A stretch of DNA of 64,000 nucleotides. Source: Verrucomicrobiales bacterium (GTDB lineage: Bacteria > Verrucomicrobiota > Verrucomicrobiia > Verrucomicrobiales > DEV007). The stretch spans positions 1 to 64,000 of the forward strand of contig JAEUHH010000071.1 in NCBI GenBank assembly GCA_016795505.1, written 5' to 3'. The translations under genes were made by a program, and so were the position numbers. Of the stretch, positions 7,590 to 18,752 are shown in pieces. Under the pieces are notes generated by a model that made no database searches, had not been told where the DNA came from, and worked only from the letters and a program-made list of their open reading frames with translations. Numbering within the stretch: the stretch's first letter is position 1; each line of letters begins with the position of its first letter.

Positions 7590-8597
7590 ATGAGCACCCC
7601 ATCCACCTCCCCAGACGAATTCACCTACAAAGCCGCCGGCGTCGATATCGCCGAGGCGGCGTCGCTGGTCGGCGACATCGGCGTCCTGCGCGGACGCACC
7701 GAGGGCAAGCGCCGACTGATGCAGTCCTTTGGCCTGTTTGCCGCGACCTACGATCTGAGCGGTTACAAGGAGCCCGTCATCATGACCGGCTGCGATGGCG
7801 TGGGCACCAAACTGGAACTGCTGCTGGAGCACGATCTGCTCGAAACGGCCGGCAAGGATCTGGTGGCGATGAATGTGAACGACATTCTGACCACCGGCGG
7901 CGATCCCCTGATGTTCCTCGACTACGTGGGCATCGGCCGCATCGACAAGACGCAGATCAAGCGCCTCATCGCCGGCATGGCGGAGCATCTGGAGAGCTGC
8001 GACTGCATCCTGGCCGGCGGTGAGACCGCGGAAATGCCCGGCATCGTGCCCGATGGCGTGGTGGAACTGAGCGGTTTCTGCGTCGGCGCGGCGGAGAAGA
8101 AGGATCTGATCGATCCCAACACGATTGAGGTGGGCGATGTGCTCGTCGGCTATCCCTCGGACGGCTTTCACGCCAACGGCTGGAGCCTGATCCGCAAGAT
8201 CCTCAAGGCCTTTCCCGGCGAGGTCAGCCGCGACGAGCTGGTCGCCCTCCTGGCACCGACCCGGCTTTACCACGATGTCGTTGCCGGTCTGCGCGCAGCG
8301 TCGGTCAGCATTCGCGCCATGGCCCACATCACCGGTGGTGGTTTGCCGGAGAATCTGGAACGCCTTCTTGGCGACAAAGGCGCCGACCTTCGCATTCCGC
8401 GCTGGGAACTCGGCGCGGTGCCCAAGGTGCTGAGTCACGTCGAGGATCAGGAGGCGGTGAAAACCTTCAACATGGGCTGGGGCTGGGTCGCCGTGGTGCC
8501 CGCCGCGAAGGCCGATACGGCGACCGGATTCCATACCGGAGCCAAGGTGCTCGGCGAGATCGTCGGCCGACACGGTGTCCGGGTGCAGGTGGGTTGA
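7590..8597 (+). CDS. purM: Phosphoribosylformylglycinamidine cyclo-ligase (AIR synthase)
   Basis: PurM closes FGAM to 5-aminoimidazole ribonucleotide (AIR) using ATP. The 335-aa sequence shows MTGCDGVGTKLEL, AMNVNDILTTGGDPLMFLDY, the glycine-rich GGETAEMPG, SGFCVGAAEK, GYPSDGFHANGWSLIRKIL and AHITGGGLPENLERLL. The start MSTPSTSPDEFTYKAAGVD at 7590 is chosen because the frame further upstream only translates the REP-like element. AIR is also the substrate of ThiC, encoded at 15212-17206. Confidence 0.96.
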   Translation: MSTPSTSPDEFTYKAAGVDIAEAASLVGDIGVLRGRTEGKRRLMQSFGLFAATYDLSGYKEPVIMTGCDGVGTKLELLLEHDLLETAGKDLVAMNVNDILTTGGDPLMFLDYVGIGRIDKTQIKRLIAGMAEHLESCDCILAGGETAEMPGIVPDGVVELSGFCVGAAEKKDLIDPNTIEVGDVLVGYPSDGFHANGWSLIRKILKAFPGEVSRDELVALLAPTRLYHDVVAGLRAASVSIRAMAHITGGGLPENLERLLGDKGADLRIPRWELGAVPKVLSHVEDQEAVKTFNMGWGWVAVVPAAKADTATGFHTGAKVLGEIVGRHGVRVQVG

Positions 8598-8631
8598 TTG
8601 AACAGACAAGCCGAGGCCCGAATCCCATTGC

Positions 8632-10620
8632 ATGAGCGACTCCATCCATCACGAATGCGGATTGGCCTTTGTCCGGCTGAAGAAGCCGCTGTCCTACTAT
8701 CACGACAAGTACGGCACCTGCCTGTGGGGCTTTCAGCGGCTTTACCTGCTGATGGAGAAGCAGCACAACCGCGGTCAGGATGGCGTGGGGATCGGCTGTT
8801 GCAAGGTGAACATGCCGCTCGGTCAGGCCTATATCTTTCGGGAGCGCTGTGCGAAGCGCGATTCGCTGATCACGGTGATGGAGGAGCAGCTCAGTCGCTT
8901 CGCCAAACTGGAGCGCAAAGGGCTGATCAACCGCAAGTCGACCGATTTCCCCGACCGGGTGAAGGAGCACTTCGATTTCGGCGGCGAGGTGCTGCTGGGA
9001 CATCTCCGCTACGGCACCTCGGGCAAGTTTGGCTCCGGAGGCTGCCATCCCTACCTCCGTCGCAGCAACTGGCCGACGAAAACCCTGATGGTGCTGGGCA
9101 ATTTCAACATGACGAATGCCCGTGACCTCAATCATCACCTGATCGAGCGCGGCCAGCATCCGGTGTTCGATACCGACACCCAGACGGTGCTGGAGGAAAT
9201 CGGCTACCACCTGGACGAGGCACACGATGCCATTTTCCATCGGGAAAAGGCGCGGAATCTTCTGCTCTCCGAGGAGCAGCGCACGCCGGCTCGAGAGTTT
9301 CCCTCCATCATTTCCCACGAACTCGACCTGCGGCACATCATCGAAAAGTGCGCCCGCATCTGGGACGGCGGCTATGCCATCGCGGGGGTGGTGGGAAATG
9401 GCGACGCGTTTGTGTTGCGCGATCCGAACGGCATCCGTCCCTGCTTTTACTACGAGGACGAGGAGGTCATCGCCTTCGCCAGCGAGCGCGTGCCTTTGAT
9501 GACCGTCTTCAGTTGCGCCGCCGAGGAAGTCCGGGAACTCGAGCCGGGTTCCGTGGCTGTGATGAAGAAGGAGAGCGAGGATCCGATCCACGGCACCGGA
9601 TGCCGGATGAAGATCGAGCCCTTTGCCCAGTATGGTGAGCTGCGCCCGTGCTCCTTCGAGCGGATTTATTTTTCCCGCGGCAACGATCCCGACATTTACC
9701 AGGAGCGAAAGGCTCTCGGCGAGGCCCTCGTGCCGCAGATCATCCGATCCATCGGAAACGATCTTGAGAATGCCGTGTTCAGCTTCATCCCGAACACCGC
9801 CGAGATCGCCTACCACGGCATGATGGATGGTCTGCGCCGCCAGCGTCGCGACGAAGTGAAGGCCGAGATTCTCCGCGCCGCCGCGGAAGGATGCCTCGAC
9901 GAGGGACTCATCGACAGCCTGATCCTGCGGAACTGGCCGCGCGGCGAGAAGATTGCCCACAAGGACATCAAACTGCGCACCTTCATCAGCCAGGAGAAGG
10001 GGCGCGACCAGATGGTTTCCCACGTCTATGACATCACCTACGGCGTGGTTTCTCCCGGCGATCATCTCGTCGTGATCGATGACTCCATCGTGCGCGGCAC
10101 CACGCTGCGGAAGTCCATTCTCAAGATCCTCGCCCGGACGAATCCCAAGAAGATCGTCATCGCTTCGACCGCTCCGCAGATTCGCTATCCCGACTGCTAT
10201 GGCATCGACATGTCGGAACTGGGCAAGTTCATCGCCTTTCAGGCCGCCGTGCGGCTGTTGGAGAAGCGCGGTATGAGCCGGCTCATCGTCGATACCTACC
10301 ACGCCTGTCTCGAGGAGTTGGAAAAGGACCGGCCCGCCGACATGATCAACGCGGTGAAGGCCATCTACGAGCCATTCACCGCCGACGAGATCTCCGCCGA
10401 GATCAGCGAGATGGTGCGGCCCGAGGACATCGCGTGGCACGGCGAGGTGGAGGTGCTTTTCCAGTCCATTGAAAATCTCCGCGCCTCCATTCCGGTCCAC
10501 CATGGTGACTGGTATTTCACCGGCAACTACCCCACGCCTGGCGGCACGAAGATCGCCAACCGCGCCTTCGTGCAGTTTTACGAAGGCGACGACCGTCGGC
10601 CCTACGACATGCTGTTCTGA
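8632..10620 (+). CDS. purF: Amidophosphoribosyltransferase, long form
   Basis: PurF commits PRPP to purine synthesis by swapping pyrophosphate for glutamine-derived ammonia. The catalytic N-terminal nucleophile is Cys9 in HHECGLAFV, so a short leader is presumably removed. GHLRYGTSG and GNFNMTN belong to the glutaminase domain, and VVIDDSIVRGTTLRKSI is the PRPP-binding loop. At 662 aa it is much longer than E. coli PurF (about 505 aa); insertions lie around 60-120 and 290-430, and there is a C-terminal tail (VHHGDWYFTGNYPTPGG). It ends the operon; no clear terminator was seen before the convergent gene 24 bases away. Confidence 0.95.
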   Translation: MSDSIHHECGLAFVRLKKPLSYYHDKYGTCLWGFQRLYLLMEKQHNRGQDGVGIGCCKVNMPLGQAYIFRERCAKRDSLITVMEEQLSRFAKLERKGLINRKSTDFPDRVKEHFDFGGEVLLGHLRYGTSGKFGSGGCHPYLRRSNWPTKTLMVLGNFNMTNARDLNHHLIERGQHPVFDTDTQTVLEEIGYHLDEAHDAIFHREKARNLLLSEEQRTPAREFPSIISHELDLRHIIEKCARIWDGGYAIAGVVGNGDAFVLRDPNGIRPCFYYEDEEVIAFASERVPLMTVFSCAAEEVRELEPGSVAVMKKESEDPIHGTGCRMKIEPFAQYGELRPCSFERIYFSRGNDPDIYQERKALGEALVPQIIRSIGNDLENAVFSFIPNTAEIAYHGMMDGLRRQRRDEVKAEILRAAAEGCLDEGLIDSLILRNWPRGEKIAHKDIKLRTFISQEKGRDQMVSHVYDITYGVVSPGDHLVVIDDSIVRGTTLRKSILKILARTNPKKIVIASTAPQIRYPDCYGIDMSELGKFIAFQAAVRLLEKRGMSRLIVDTYHACLEELEKDRPADMINAVKAIYEPFTADEISAEISEMVRPEDIAWHGEVEVLFQSIENLRASIPVHHGDWYFTGNYPTPGGTKIANRAFVQFYEGDDRRPYDMLF

Positions 10621-10643
10621 GCCTGTCGCGACCCCGATCCACC

Positions 10644-13574
10644 TCAGCGACCGCCGGCGCCGCCCGGCACGCGGGGATCATGGACCGGTCGGTAGAGGCC
10701 TCGCGACGGATCATAGGTGATGGCCTGGGTCACTCCGATGGCTTCGCTTTCCGCGACATCATGGCCCATCGCTTTCAGCGCGGCGATGACGGCCGGGTCG
10801 AAGGCCTTTTCCATGCGCAGCGTGTCCGGCGACCATTGATGATGGATGCGCGGCGCCGCCAGGCTGTCGTCCACATCGAGACGCAGGTCGAGCCGGTTGA
10901 TGATTGCCTGAACGGTTTGGGAAATGATGGTGGGACCGCCGGCCGCGCCGACCGCCATCAGCACCCGGCCCTCGCGCAGGACCAGCGTCGGGCTCATGCT
11001 GGACAGCGGACGCTTGCCCGGTCCGACTGCATTCGCCTCGGAGCCGACCAGACCGAAGGCATTCGGCACGCCCGGTTGGGCGGAGAAATCGTCCATCTCG
11101 TTGTTCAGCAGGATGCCGGTGCCGGGAATGACGACCTTGCTGCCAAAGCCGGTGTTGATCGTTGAGGTCATTGCGACCCAGTTGCCTTCGGCATCGGCGG
11201 TGCAAAGGTGCTGTGTGTGCTTGCGGTCGAAATCGCCGAAAACCGCCTCCGTCGCCCGCGGCGGCGTGCCGTGGCCCGGCACCGGCGTGGCGCGGGTGGG
11301 ATCGATCTGGCCGGCGAGTCCCGCCAGGTAGTCGCGATCGAGCAACCCGCGCGGCACTGGCGCGTGATCGGGATCGCCCAGCCAATGGGCGCGATCGGCG
11401 AAGGCCCGTTTCATCGTTTCCGCAATGAGGTGGGCGCGCGGCGCCGGCTCCAGCTTGGAGAGATCGTGTCCCTCTAGCATCCCCAGGATCTGGGCCACGT
11501 GAACCCCGCCGGAACTGGGCGGCGGAAAGCCCACGATCTGATGCCCGCGGTAGTCGGTCAGCAGCGGCTCGCGTTCCTTCGCCACGTAGGCGGCAAAGTC
11601 GGCCTCCGTCAGGAGCCCGCCGTTTTCCGCCATCCACGCCGCCGTCTTCGCGGCGAATGGCCCGCGGTAAAACCACCCGCTGCCGTGCTCCGCGATGGCG
11701 CGGTAGCTCGCTCCCAGGTCGGCCTGCTTGACGACCTCACCCTCGGCGTGGGGCGAGCCGTCCGCTTTCAGGAAGATCGCGGACGAGGCGGGAAAGGTCG
11801 CGAGATCCTTTGCGGCTGAAGCCAGCTTGCGGGCAAATACCCCGTCGATGGGCGAGCCCTTCTCCGCCAACTCGGCCGCCGGCAGGAGCAGATCAGCCAG
11901 CGCCAGCCGTCCGTGCTTCGTTAGAGCCCGTTCCCAGGCCGCCAGCGCACCCGGGACGGCCGGCGCCAGGGCGCCTGTCTGGCTGAGCCGGGTGTCTGCC
12001 TTGCCCTCGCGCACGAACAGGTCGCGCGTCGCTGCCGCCGGAGCCATCTCCCGGCCATCGATGGCCGTGATCGTGCCGTCCGCCGCCCGGATCAGGATGA
12101 AACAGCCACCACCGATGCCGGAGTTATGCCCATCCACCACTCCCAGCGTGATCGCCGCCGCGATGGCCGCGTCGATCGCATTGCCACCCCGATCATAAGC
12201 CGCGATCGCCGCCTCCGTAGCCAGCGGATGCACCGTGGCGGCGGCAAACTGCGTCAGATCACCCGGCCGACGGCTCGTGGGACGCACCTGCGTGCGCCCC
12301 TCGACCGCGCGAGCCAGTGTCTCCAGCCAGTCGTCGCGGTGTTGATCGGGCACCTCCAGCGCCACCGGAGCCGCCGCGACCGTTTCCGGGTATCCCCCGA
12401 CTTCCGACTGGCTGTCGATGATGCCCAGCGAGCCCGACAGCGCCTCGCCCACGATGCGGCGGTCGATCGCGTCGCGATCCGCCGGTCTGGCTCCGGCAAA
12501 GCGCGCCACCTGCCACGCCGCCTGCTGTGCCGCCTGCGCCCGGAGACCGGCCGGCCACACGGGCGGCTGATCGAGTGTGGGAAACTCGTAGCGCTGCTCC
12601 GGCAGCGGCCGACCCTGCGCATCGTAGCCCGCATTGTCCGCAAAATAGCCCTCCGCCCGGCCTTCGAAGATCGCCGCGGTCGTTTTCGATTCCGCTCCCA
12701 GCAGCACCGTGTTGCCCACCACCGCCAGCCGTGCCAGCGGCCCCGTGTAGTCCGGCTCCGGCGCCGACGCGTGGATCGCCCGGTCGCCGATGCAGGCCAT
12801 CACGTTGTTCACGATCACTCCCGACGTATTCAGCTTGAACAGCGGATTCCGCTCCACGTTCCCCGCGTAGAGATTGCCCACGATTGCCACCTCGTGCGTG
12901 CCGTCCATGATCAGCGAGCCCTTCGAGTGCGGGCCCTTGGCGTGCGTCGCGTTGTGCAGAGCCTGGGCGACCAGATTGTTGCGGAAAACAATGCGCCGGG
13001 CCGATTCACCCGGCTCCGCGCCGTAGGACGAGGCGCTCAGGTTCTCGTCGATGCTCCACGTCACCGAGCAATGCTCCACCAGGATGTCGTGGTTTGCCCC
13101 GCCTGTCGCGATGCCATCCGGCTCCCACTTCTTCCGATCCGGCGCCCCGCGGTCGCCCGGCCGCACCCGCAGGTGCTGCAGGATCACATGGCTCGCCTCG
13201 ATCGCCAGTCCGCCGCGGATCAGCGTGATCCCCGGAGCCGGCGCCGTCTGGCCCGCGATCCACAGATGGTCGTGCCTCAGGGCGATGCCCCGGCCTTCCA
13301 GGTCGATCGTCCCGCCCACCTCGAACACGATCAGCCGTGGGCCTTCCGCCTCCGACTCGATCGCCTCGCGCAGCGTGCCGGGACCACTCGCCGCCAGACT
13401 CGTGACCCGCACCACCGACGCCGCATCCAGATCCGCCCCGTAGTAGCCCAGCGATTGCTCATGCCAGACCCAGGGCGTCTCTGCCTCCTCGGCAGCCAGG
13501 GGAGCCGCCGACCAGCCGAGCCAGCCAGTCAGTAGCAGGAATGCGACAGGGGAGCGGAGCGATTTCAGAGCCAT
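10644..13574 (-). CDS. Secreted pectate-lyase-like / gamma-glutamyltransferase fusion
   Basis: One uninterrupted 976-aa frame carries a signal peptide (about 1-28), then a right-handed beta-helix resembling PL1 pectate lyases (about 30-430: LWIAGQTAPAPGITLIRGG, HVILQHLRVRPGD, DILVEHCSVTWSIDENLS). Next is a complete gamma-glutamyltransferase domain (about 440-976: RGGNAIDAAIAAA, HNSGIGGGCF, KRPLSSMSPTLV). Thr787 in RKHTQHLCTAD sits where the autoprocessing nucleophile of GGT lies. GGT would cleave gamma-glutamyl compounds such as glutathione in the periplasm; whether the helix cleaves pectate is unknown. The pairing is unusual. The GGT part has no signal peptide of its own, so the helix may simply carry it out of the cell. 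Confidence 0.85.
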   Translation of the reverse strand: MALKSLRSPVAFLLLTGWLGWSAAPLAAEEAETPWVWHEQSLGYYGADLDAASVVRVTSLAASGPGTLREAIESEAEGPRLIVFEVGGTIDLEGRGIALRHDHLWIAGQTAPAPGITLIRGGLAIEASHVILQHLRVRPGDRGAPDRKKWEPDGIATGGANHDILVEHCSVTWSIDENLSASSYGAEPGESARRIVFRNNLVAQALHNATHAKGPHSKGSLIMDGTHEVAIVGNLYAGNVERNPLFKLNTSGVIVNNVMACIGDRAIHASAPEPDYTGPLARLAVVGNTVLLGAESKTTAAIFEGRAEGYFADNAGYDAQGRPLPEQRYEFPTLDQPPVWPAGLRAQAAQQAAWQVARFAGARPADRDAIDRRIVGEALSGSLGIIDSQSEVGGYPETVAAAPVALEVPDQHRDDWLETLARAVEGRTQVRPTSRRPGDLTQFAAATVHPLATEAAIAAYDRGGNAIDAAIAAAITLGVVDGHNSGIGGGCFILIRAADGTITAIDGREMAPAAATRDLFVREGKADTRLSQTGALAPAVPGALAAWERALTKHGRLALADLLLPAAELAEKGSPIDGVFARKLASAAKDLATFPASSAIFLKADGSPHAEGEVVKQADLGASYRAIAEHGSGWFYRGPFAAKTAAWMAENGGLLTEADFAAYVAKEREPLLTDYRGHQIVGFPPPSSGGVHVAQILGMLEGHDLSKLEPAPRAHLIAETMKRAFADRAHWLGDPDHAPVPRGLLDRDYLAGLAGQIDPTRATPVPGHGTPPRATEAVFGDFDRKHTQHLCTADAEGNWVAMTSTINTGFGSKVVIPGTGILLNNEMDDFSAQPGVPNAFGLVGSEANAVGPGKRPLSSMSPTLVLREGRVLMAVGAAGGPTIISQTVQAIINRLDLRLDVDDSLAAPRIHHQWSPDTLRMEKAFDPAVIAALKAMGHDVAESEAIGVTQAITYDPSRGLYRPVHDPRVPGGAGGR

Positions 13575-13972
13575 GCCGCCATCCTAACGGTTGCCTCGCC
13601 ATCCGTCAGCGAAAAATCGATCCTGAGCCGGGGTCGCGGAGGGCGCGTCAGCCAGACGGATGAACTCCCAAGGCCAAAGGCCCGGCCTCACCGTAGCCTG
13701 GGGCGGCGCTTCACTCTGCCCTAGGCTACGGGGATTTCAGGCCGTTGGCCTGGTATCGTTGCCTGGTTGCTGCCCACCAATCCCGGCGGTCCGATCCCCA
13801 TCGACTCCCATCTCCCCAGTCAAAGACGGCAAGACAAGCCTCGACCCATCCTGTCAAAATCTGCTGGCCTCCCTGAATCTGCTGGAGCCCCCTCCATGGC
13901 CACTTCATCATCAACTCGCCTCCCGGCATTCCTATCTTGGTCCGCATCCAGACGCAGCCAAAAGCCCTGCGA
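13575..13972. repeat. Gene-free repeat stretch
   Basis: No gene was recognised. Around 13672-13760 there are inverted short motifs (AAGGCCAAAGGCCCGGCC, GTAGCCTGGGG against CCTAGGCTACGG, CAGGCCGTTGGCCTGG). At 13857-13887 lies one copy of the CAGCAGATT-type palindrome, AATCTGCTGGCCTCCC followed by TGAATCTGCTGGAG, whose other copies are at 44381-44750. Confidence 0.6.
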
Positions 13973-14434
13973 TCAGCCCTCATTCCCGGGCGGCCATTCG
14001 ACGCCGTCGAGTTCCGGCGGCAGTTGCGTCGGGTCCTGCGGATAGATCAGCGACAGATCGATGGGCGATTGTGAGCCGAGGAGAAATTCCTTTTCCTCCG
14101 GCCCACCGACGATGAGCCAGAGCACCTCTTCGTCCGTGTCGTTGAATACCTGCCTCAGCACTTCGGGCCGGACCCACACCCCGCCATGCTTCGGCACCGT
14201 GAGCGTGGTCTCGCCGACGCGAAGCCGGCCCGTGCCCTCCAGCACAAAGTAGAATTCCTCCGATCGGATGTGCCGGTGCAGCGTGTTGGCGCTCCGGGGC
14301 GGCATCCGCCACAGCCGCGCGCCGAGGTGCTCGCTGCCGGTGCGCTCCAGGTAGTCGGCGTTGGGTATCCGCATCAGGTTCGACGGCCGCCACGCCAGCG
14401 CGTCGGGGAGGATGAGGTGGTAGTCGGTGTCCAT
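13973..14434 (-). CDS. Cupin-domain protein
   Basis: The 153-aa protein has one cupin barrel. Metal-ligand candidates are LHRHIRSEEFYFVLEGTGRL in the first motif, with two His and a Glu, followed by the glycine turn GETTLTVPKHGGVWVRPEV. The second motif is weaker (LWLIVGGPEEK). There is no signal peptide, so it is probably cytoplasmic. Such proteins range from sugar-modifying enzymes to stress proteins, and nothing here fixes the substrate. It stands alone between a repeat stretch and a toxin-antitoxin pair. Confidence 0.8.
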   Translation of the reverse strand: MDTDYHLILPDALAWRPSNLMRIPNADYLERTGSEHLGARLWRMPPRSANTLHRHIRSEEFYFVLEGTGRLRVGETTLTVPKHGGVWVRPEVLRQVFNDTDEEVLWLIVGGPEEKEFLLGSQSPIDLSLIYPQDPTQLPPELDGVEWPPGNEG

Positions 14435-14566
14435 GGGGACGGGTGGATTTCAGGGGGCGGCATTTTCGGGCGATCGCATCGTGGCGGGGCAGGGGCGCCC
14501 GGCCTCGTCTAACGAAGTTCCCGCAGATCGTGCTCCAGCAAACACCCAGCCCGGCGCGAACCGAGA

Positions 14567-14770
14567 TCAATTTGGAGCCGATGCCGCTTCTTCGTAGAGG
14601 GAGTCGACCGTGGTGCCGGAGAGTAGGGCCTCCCGTTCCTTTACGTAATCACCCGAGCCAACCCTCCAAAGGGCCAGGAGACGGGCGACTTTGTGGGGCG
14701 GAAGATGCCGACGAAGAATGTCGAAGGCTTCTTCAGTCAATTCTTTGTCGGTTTCGATGGCGGCGCTCAT
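14567..14770 (-). CDS. Small partner (putative antitoxin) of a PIN-domain toxin
   Basis: The 67-aa acidic protein is mostly helical (EAFDILRRHLPPHKVARLLAL) with a SGDYVKEREALL segment. I know similar small genes from beside PIN-domain genes. It starts inside the stop of the PIN gene (ATGA overlap), so the two are translationally coupled with the toxin first. No DNA-binding fold is obvious. The antitoxin role is inferred from the pairing. Confidence 0.6.
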   Translation of the reverse strand: MSAAIETDKELTEEAFDILRRHLPPHKVARLLALWRVGSGDYVKEREALLSGTTVDSLYEEAASAPN

Positions 14771-15207
14771 GGGGGCGATTGGTTGAAAAACTCTACGACA
14801 AAGTCTGCGGGATTCAAAACTCTCATCGGTCCCGAGTAGCGTCTGCGGAACCGGTCATCACAGGTCACCAGCGCATCGCTCGACTGGCTTTCTGCCGCTG
14901 CCGCATGGAGTGAGTCCATGGGAAACAGGCCTGACGTTTGTAGTTCGTTGGCTCTAGCGCGGATGGCTTCAGACAGCGGTGCGATGATGGTCGCCAGGCT
15001 AAGGCATTGATTTACCCAATGCTGGCGGAACGGATGCGGACTCTTGGAGTTCTCTAACTGATGAATTGGAGACCGGATCATCTCGAGTCTTCCCGATTCG
15101 ACGAGATCCAAAATTACGCACAAGGCATGAGTTTCGAGCCAAATTCGCGGCTGAGCCTGATCGTCGAAGGGCCGGCAAAGCGTGCAGATGTCCGCATAGA
15201 TGCGCAT
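14767..15207 (-). CDS. PIN-domain ribonuclease (VapC-like toxin)
   Basis: The 146-aa protein begins MRIYADICTLCRPFDD, with the first acidic active-site residue of PIN nucleases, and has MDSLHAAAAES and TCDDRFRRRY for the later ones. PIN toxins cut specific RNAs until held by a partner. The start at 15207 is chosen over the longer frame, which would translate the end of thiC. It starts five bases past the thiC stop on the same strand, so readthrough from the TPP-controlled thiC transcript could reach it. Confidence 0.75.
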   Translation of the reverse strand: MRIYADICTLCRPFDDQAQPRIWLETHALCVILDLVESGRLEMIRSPIHQLENSKSPHPFRQHWVNQCLSLATIIAPLSEAIRARANELQTSGLFPMDSLHAAAAESQSSDALVTCDDRFRRRYSGPMRVLNPADFVVEFFNQSPP

Positions 15208-15211
15208 GGGT

Positions 15212-17463
<2,252 letters not shown>

Positions 17464-18120
17464 TCTCTACGCTGGAGAGACTAGCGGAAAGCGGGGGAGC
17501 GTCAAGGGCGGCTGCCTGCCGACGGGGCGAGCGGGACAAAAATGTCGCTGTGTGCGATTCCGACGCGGTCTCTGCATCGGGAGGCATCTGAGTCGCAAGA
17601 AAACAGTAGCTCGGGCTTTAACCCGAATGGCGTCGGTCCCGCAAGTCCCCATCCCGTCTCATGTTGAAACGCGGAGCGGTTCTCTATGAAGGGCCAGGGG
17701 GCGGCACGCGCCCGGTTATCCGACGAGCCCGCGGCCACTCCGGATGCGGTTGTCCCATGCGGCAAAGGCGATGCGGGACGGCATCCCCATTGGACAACCC
17801 CATCCGGGGTTGCTGCGATGAGATGCGGATGACCCGGAGTTTCACTCCGGGCTATTCATGGAGCATCCCTCCGGGATGCCGGATGAGGCGTTTTCGCTTT
17901 CGCGGCATTTGTTTCCATTCGCGTCATTCGCGTCATTCGTTTCCATTCGCGTTAGACTATTCCAGAGAGCCCAAGATCTCCTAGCGCCCCTGCCGGGGCG
18001 CAGAAGTATTGGGGGGTAGGCTTCCGGGGGTTCCCCTCGTTTCACTCGGTCCACACCCGGCTAATATCCGTCGTCCCTCCGGGACGCAGGACAGACAAAC
18101 GCCTCTGGCCTGTTCGCTCG

Positions 18121-18256
18121 CATCCCGTCACCCCGGTCTCCCATTCGCTGCATTCGTTTCATCCCTTTCCATTCGCGTCATTTGTTTCATTCGTTTCATT
18201 CTTTTCCATTCGCGTTAAACCATTCCAGAGAGCCTCCGCCTCCCATTCGCGCCCAA
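18121..18256. repeat. Direct repeat copy A, CATTCGTTT-rich
   Basis: Begins CATCCCGTCACCCCGGTCTC and runs through CATTCGTTTCATCCCTTTCC and CATTCGCGTTAAACCATTCC to CCTCCGCCTCCCATTCGC. Copy B at 18531-18655 follows the same order with scattered differences. A shorter relative covers about 17906-17970. Confidence 0.8.
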
Positions 18257-18530
18257 TTGCTGACCGCCGTCCCGCGACCATCAACTGCCGGAAAAGAGCG
18301 CCAACGGCGCGTCCGCATGCCAGCCCAGAGCAACGCTCTGGGTGTCCGCCCACCTCTCTATGACACGCCCTGAAGGGGCGTCGCATCCTTCCGCCTGACC
18401 GGCGTCGCAACGGCCGGTGAATGCGACGCCCTTTCAGGGCGCTTCTCATGCTCTGCCCCCTGTTCCCAGAGCGTTGCTCTGGGCTGGTATGCGACGGGCT
18501 TTCAGCCCGTTGTCCTGCGGAACAGGCTCC

Positions 18531-18655
18531 CATCCCGTCACCCCGGTCTCCGATTTGAGGCATTCGTTTCATCCCTTTCCATTCGCGTCATTCGTTTCAT
18601 TCCTTTCCATTCGCGTTAGATCATTTCGAAAGGCCTCCGCTTCCCATTCGCCTCC
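18531..18655. repeat. Direct repeat copy B, CATTCGTTT-rich
   Basis: Begins CATCCCGTCACCCCGGTCTC like copy A and ends GGCCTCCGCTTCCCATTCGC, about 410 bases further on. The interior mixes CATTCGTTT and CCATTCGCGTTA motifs with small indels relative to copy A. Confidence 0.8.
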
Positions 18656-18752
18656 ATGCGCATCCAACCAAACCGGAGAGCCGTCTTCATCCGTCTAACA
18701 GGAGCCGACTCGCCGACTCGCCGACTCGACTGCCTCTTTTGTCCCGCGTGCC

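Larger units (their letters stand above)
17464..18752. repeat. Gene-free repeat field upstream of thiC
   Basis: Nearly 1.3 kb without a credible gene. It holds small hairpins (CCGGAGTTTCACTCCGG, CATCCCTCCGGGATGCCGG, GCCCTGAAGGGGCG, GCCCTTTCAGGGCG, CAGAGCGTTGCTCTG, GGGCTTTCAGCCCG). Between them lie blocks rich in CATTCGTTTCATT and CCATTCGCGTTA. Two blocks are near-identical direct repeats, annotated separately. All short frames here look spurious. Confidence 0.7.

Noticed and set aside
8467-10503. Minus-strand frame of 678 codons
   Set aside because: Antisense to purF; no domain pattern.
17464-18752. Hidden transposon or integron in the repeat field
   Set aside because: No transposase or integrase frame, no terminal inverted repeats with target duplications and no attC-like site were recognised.
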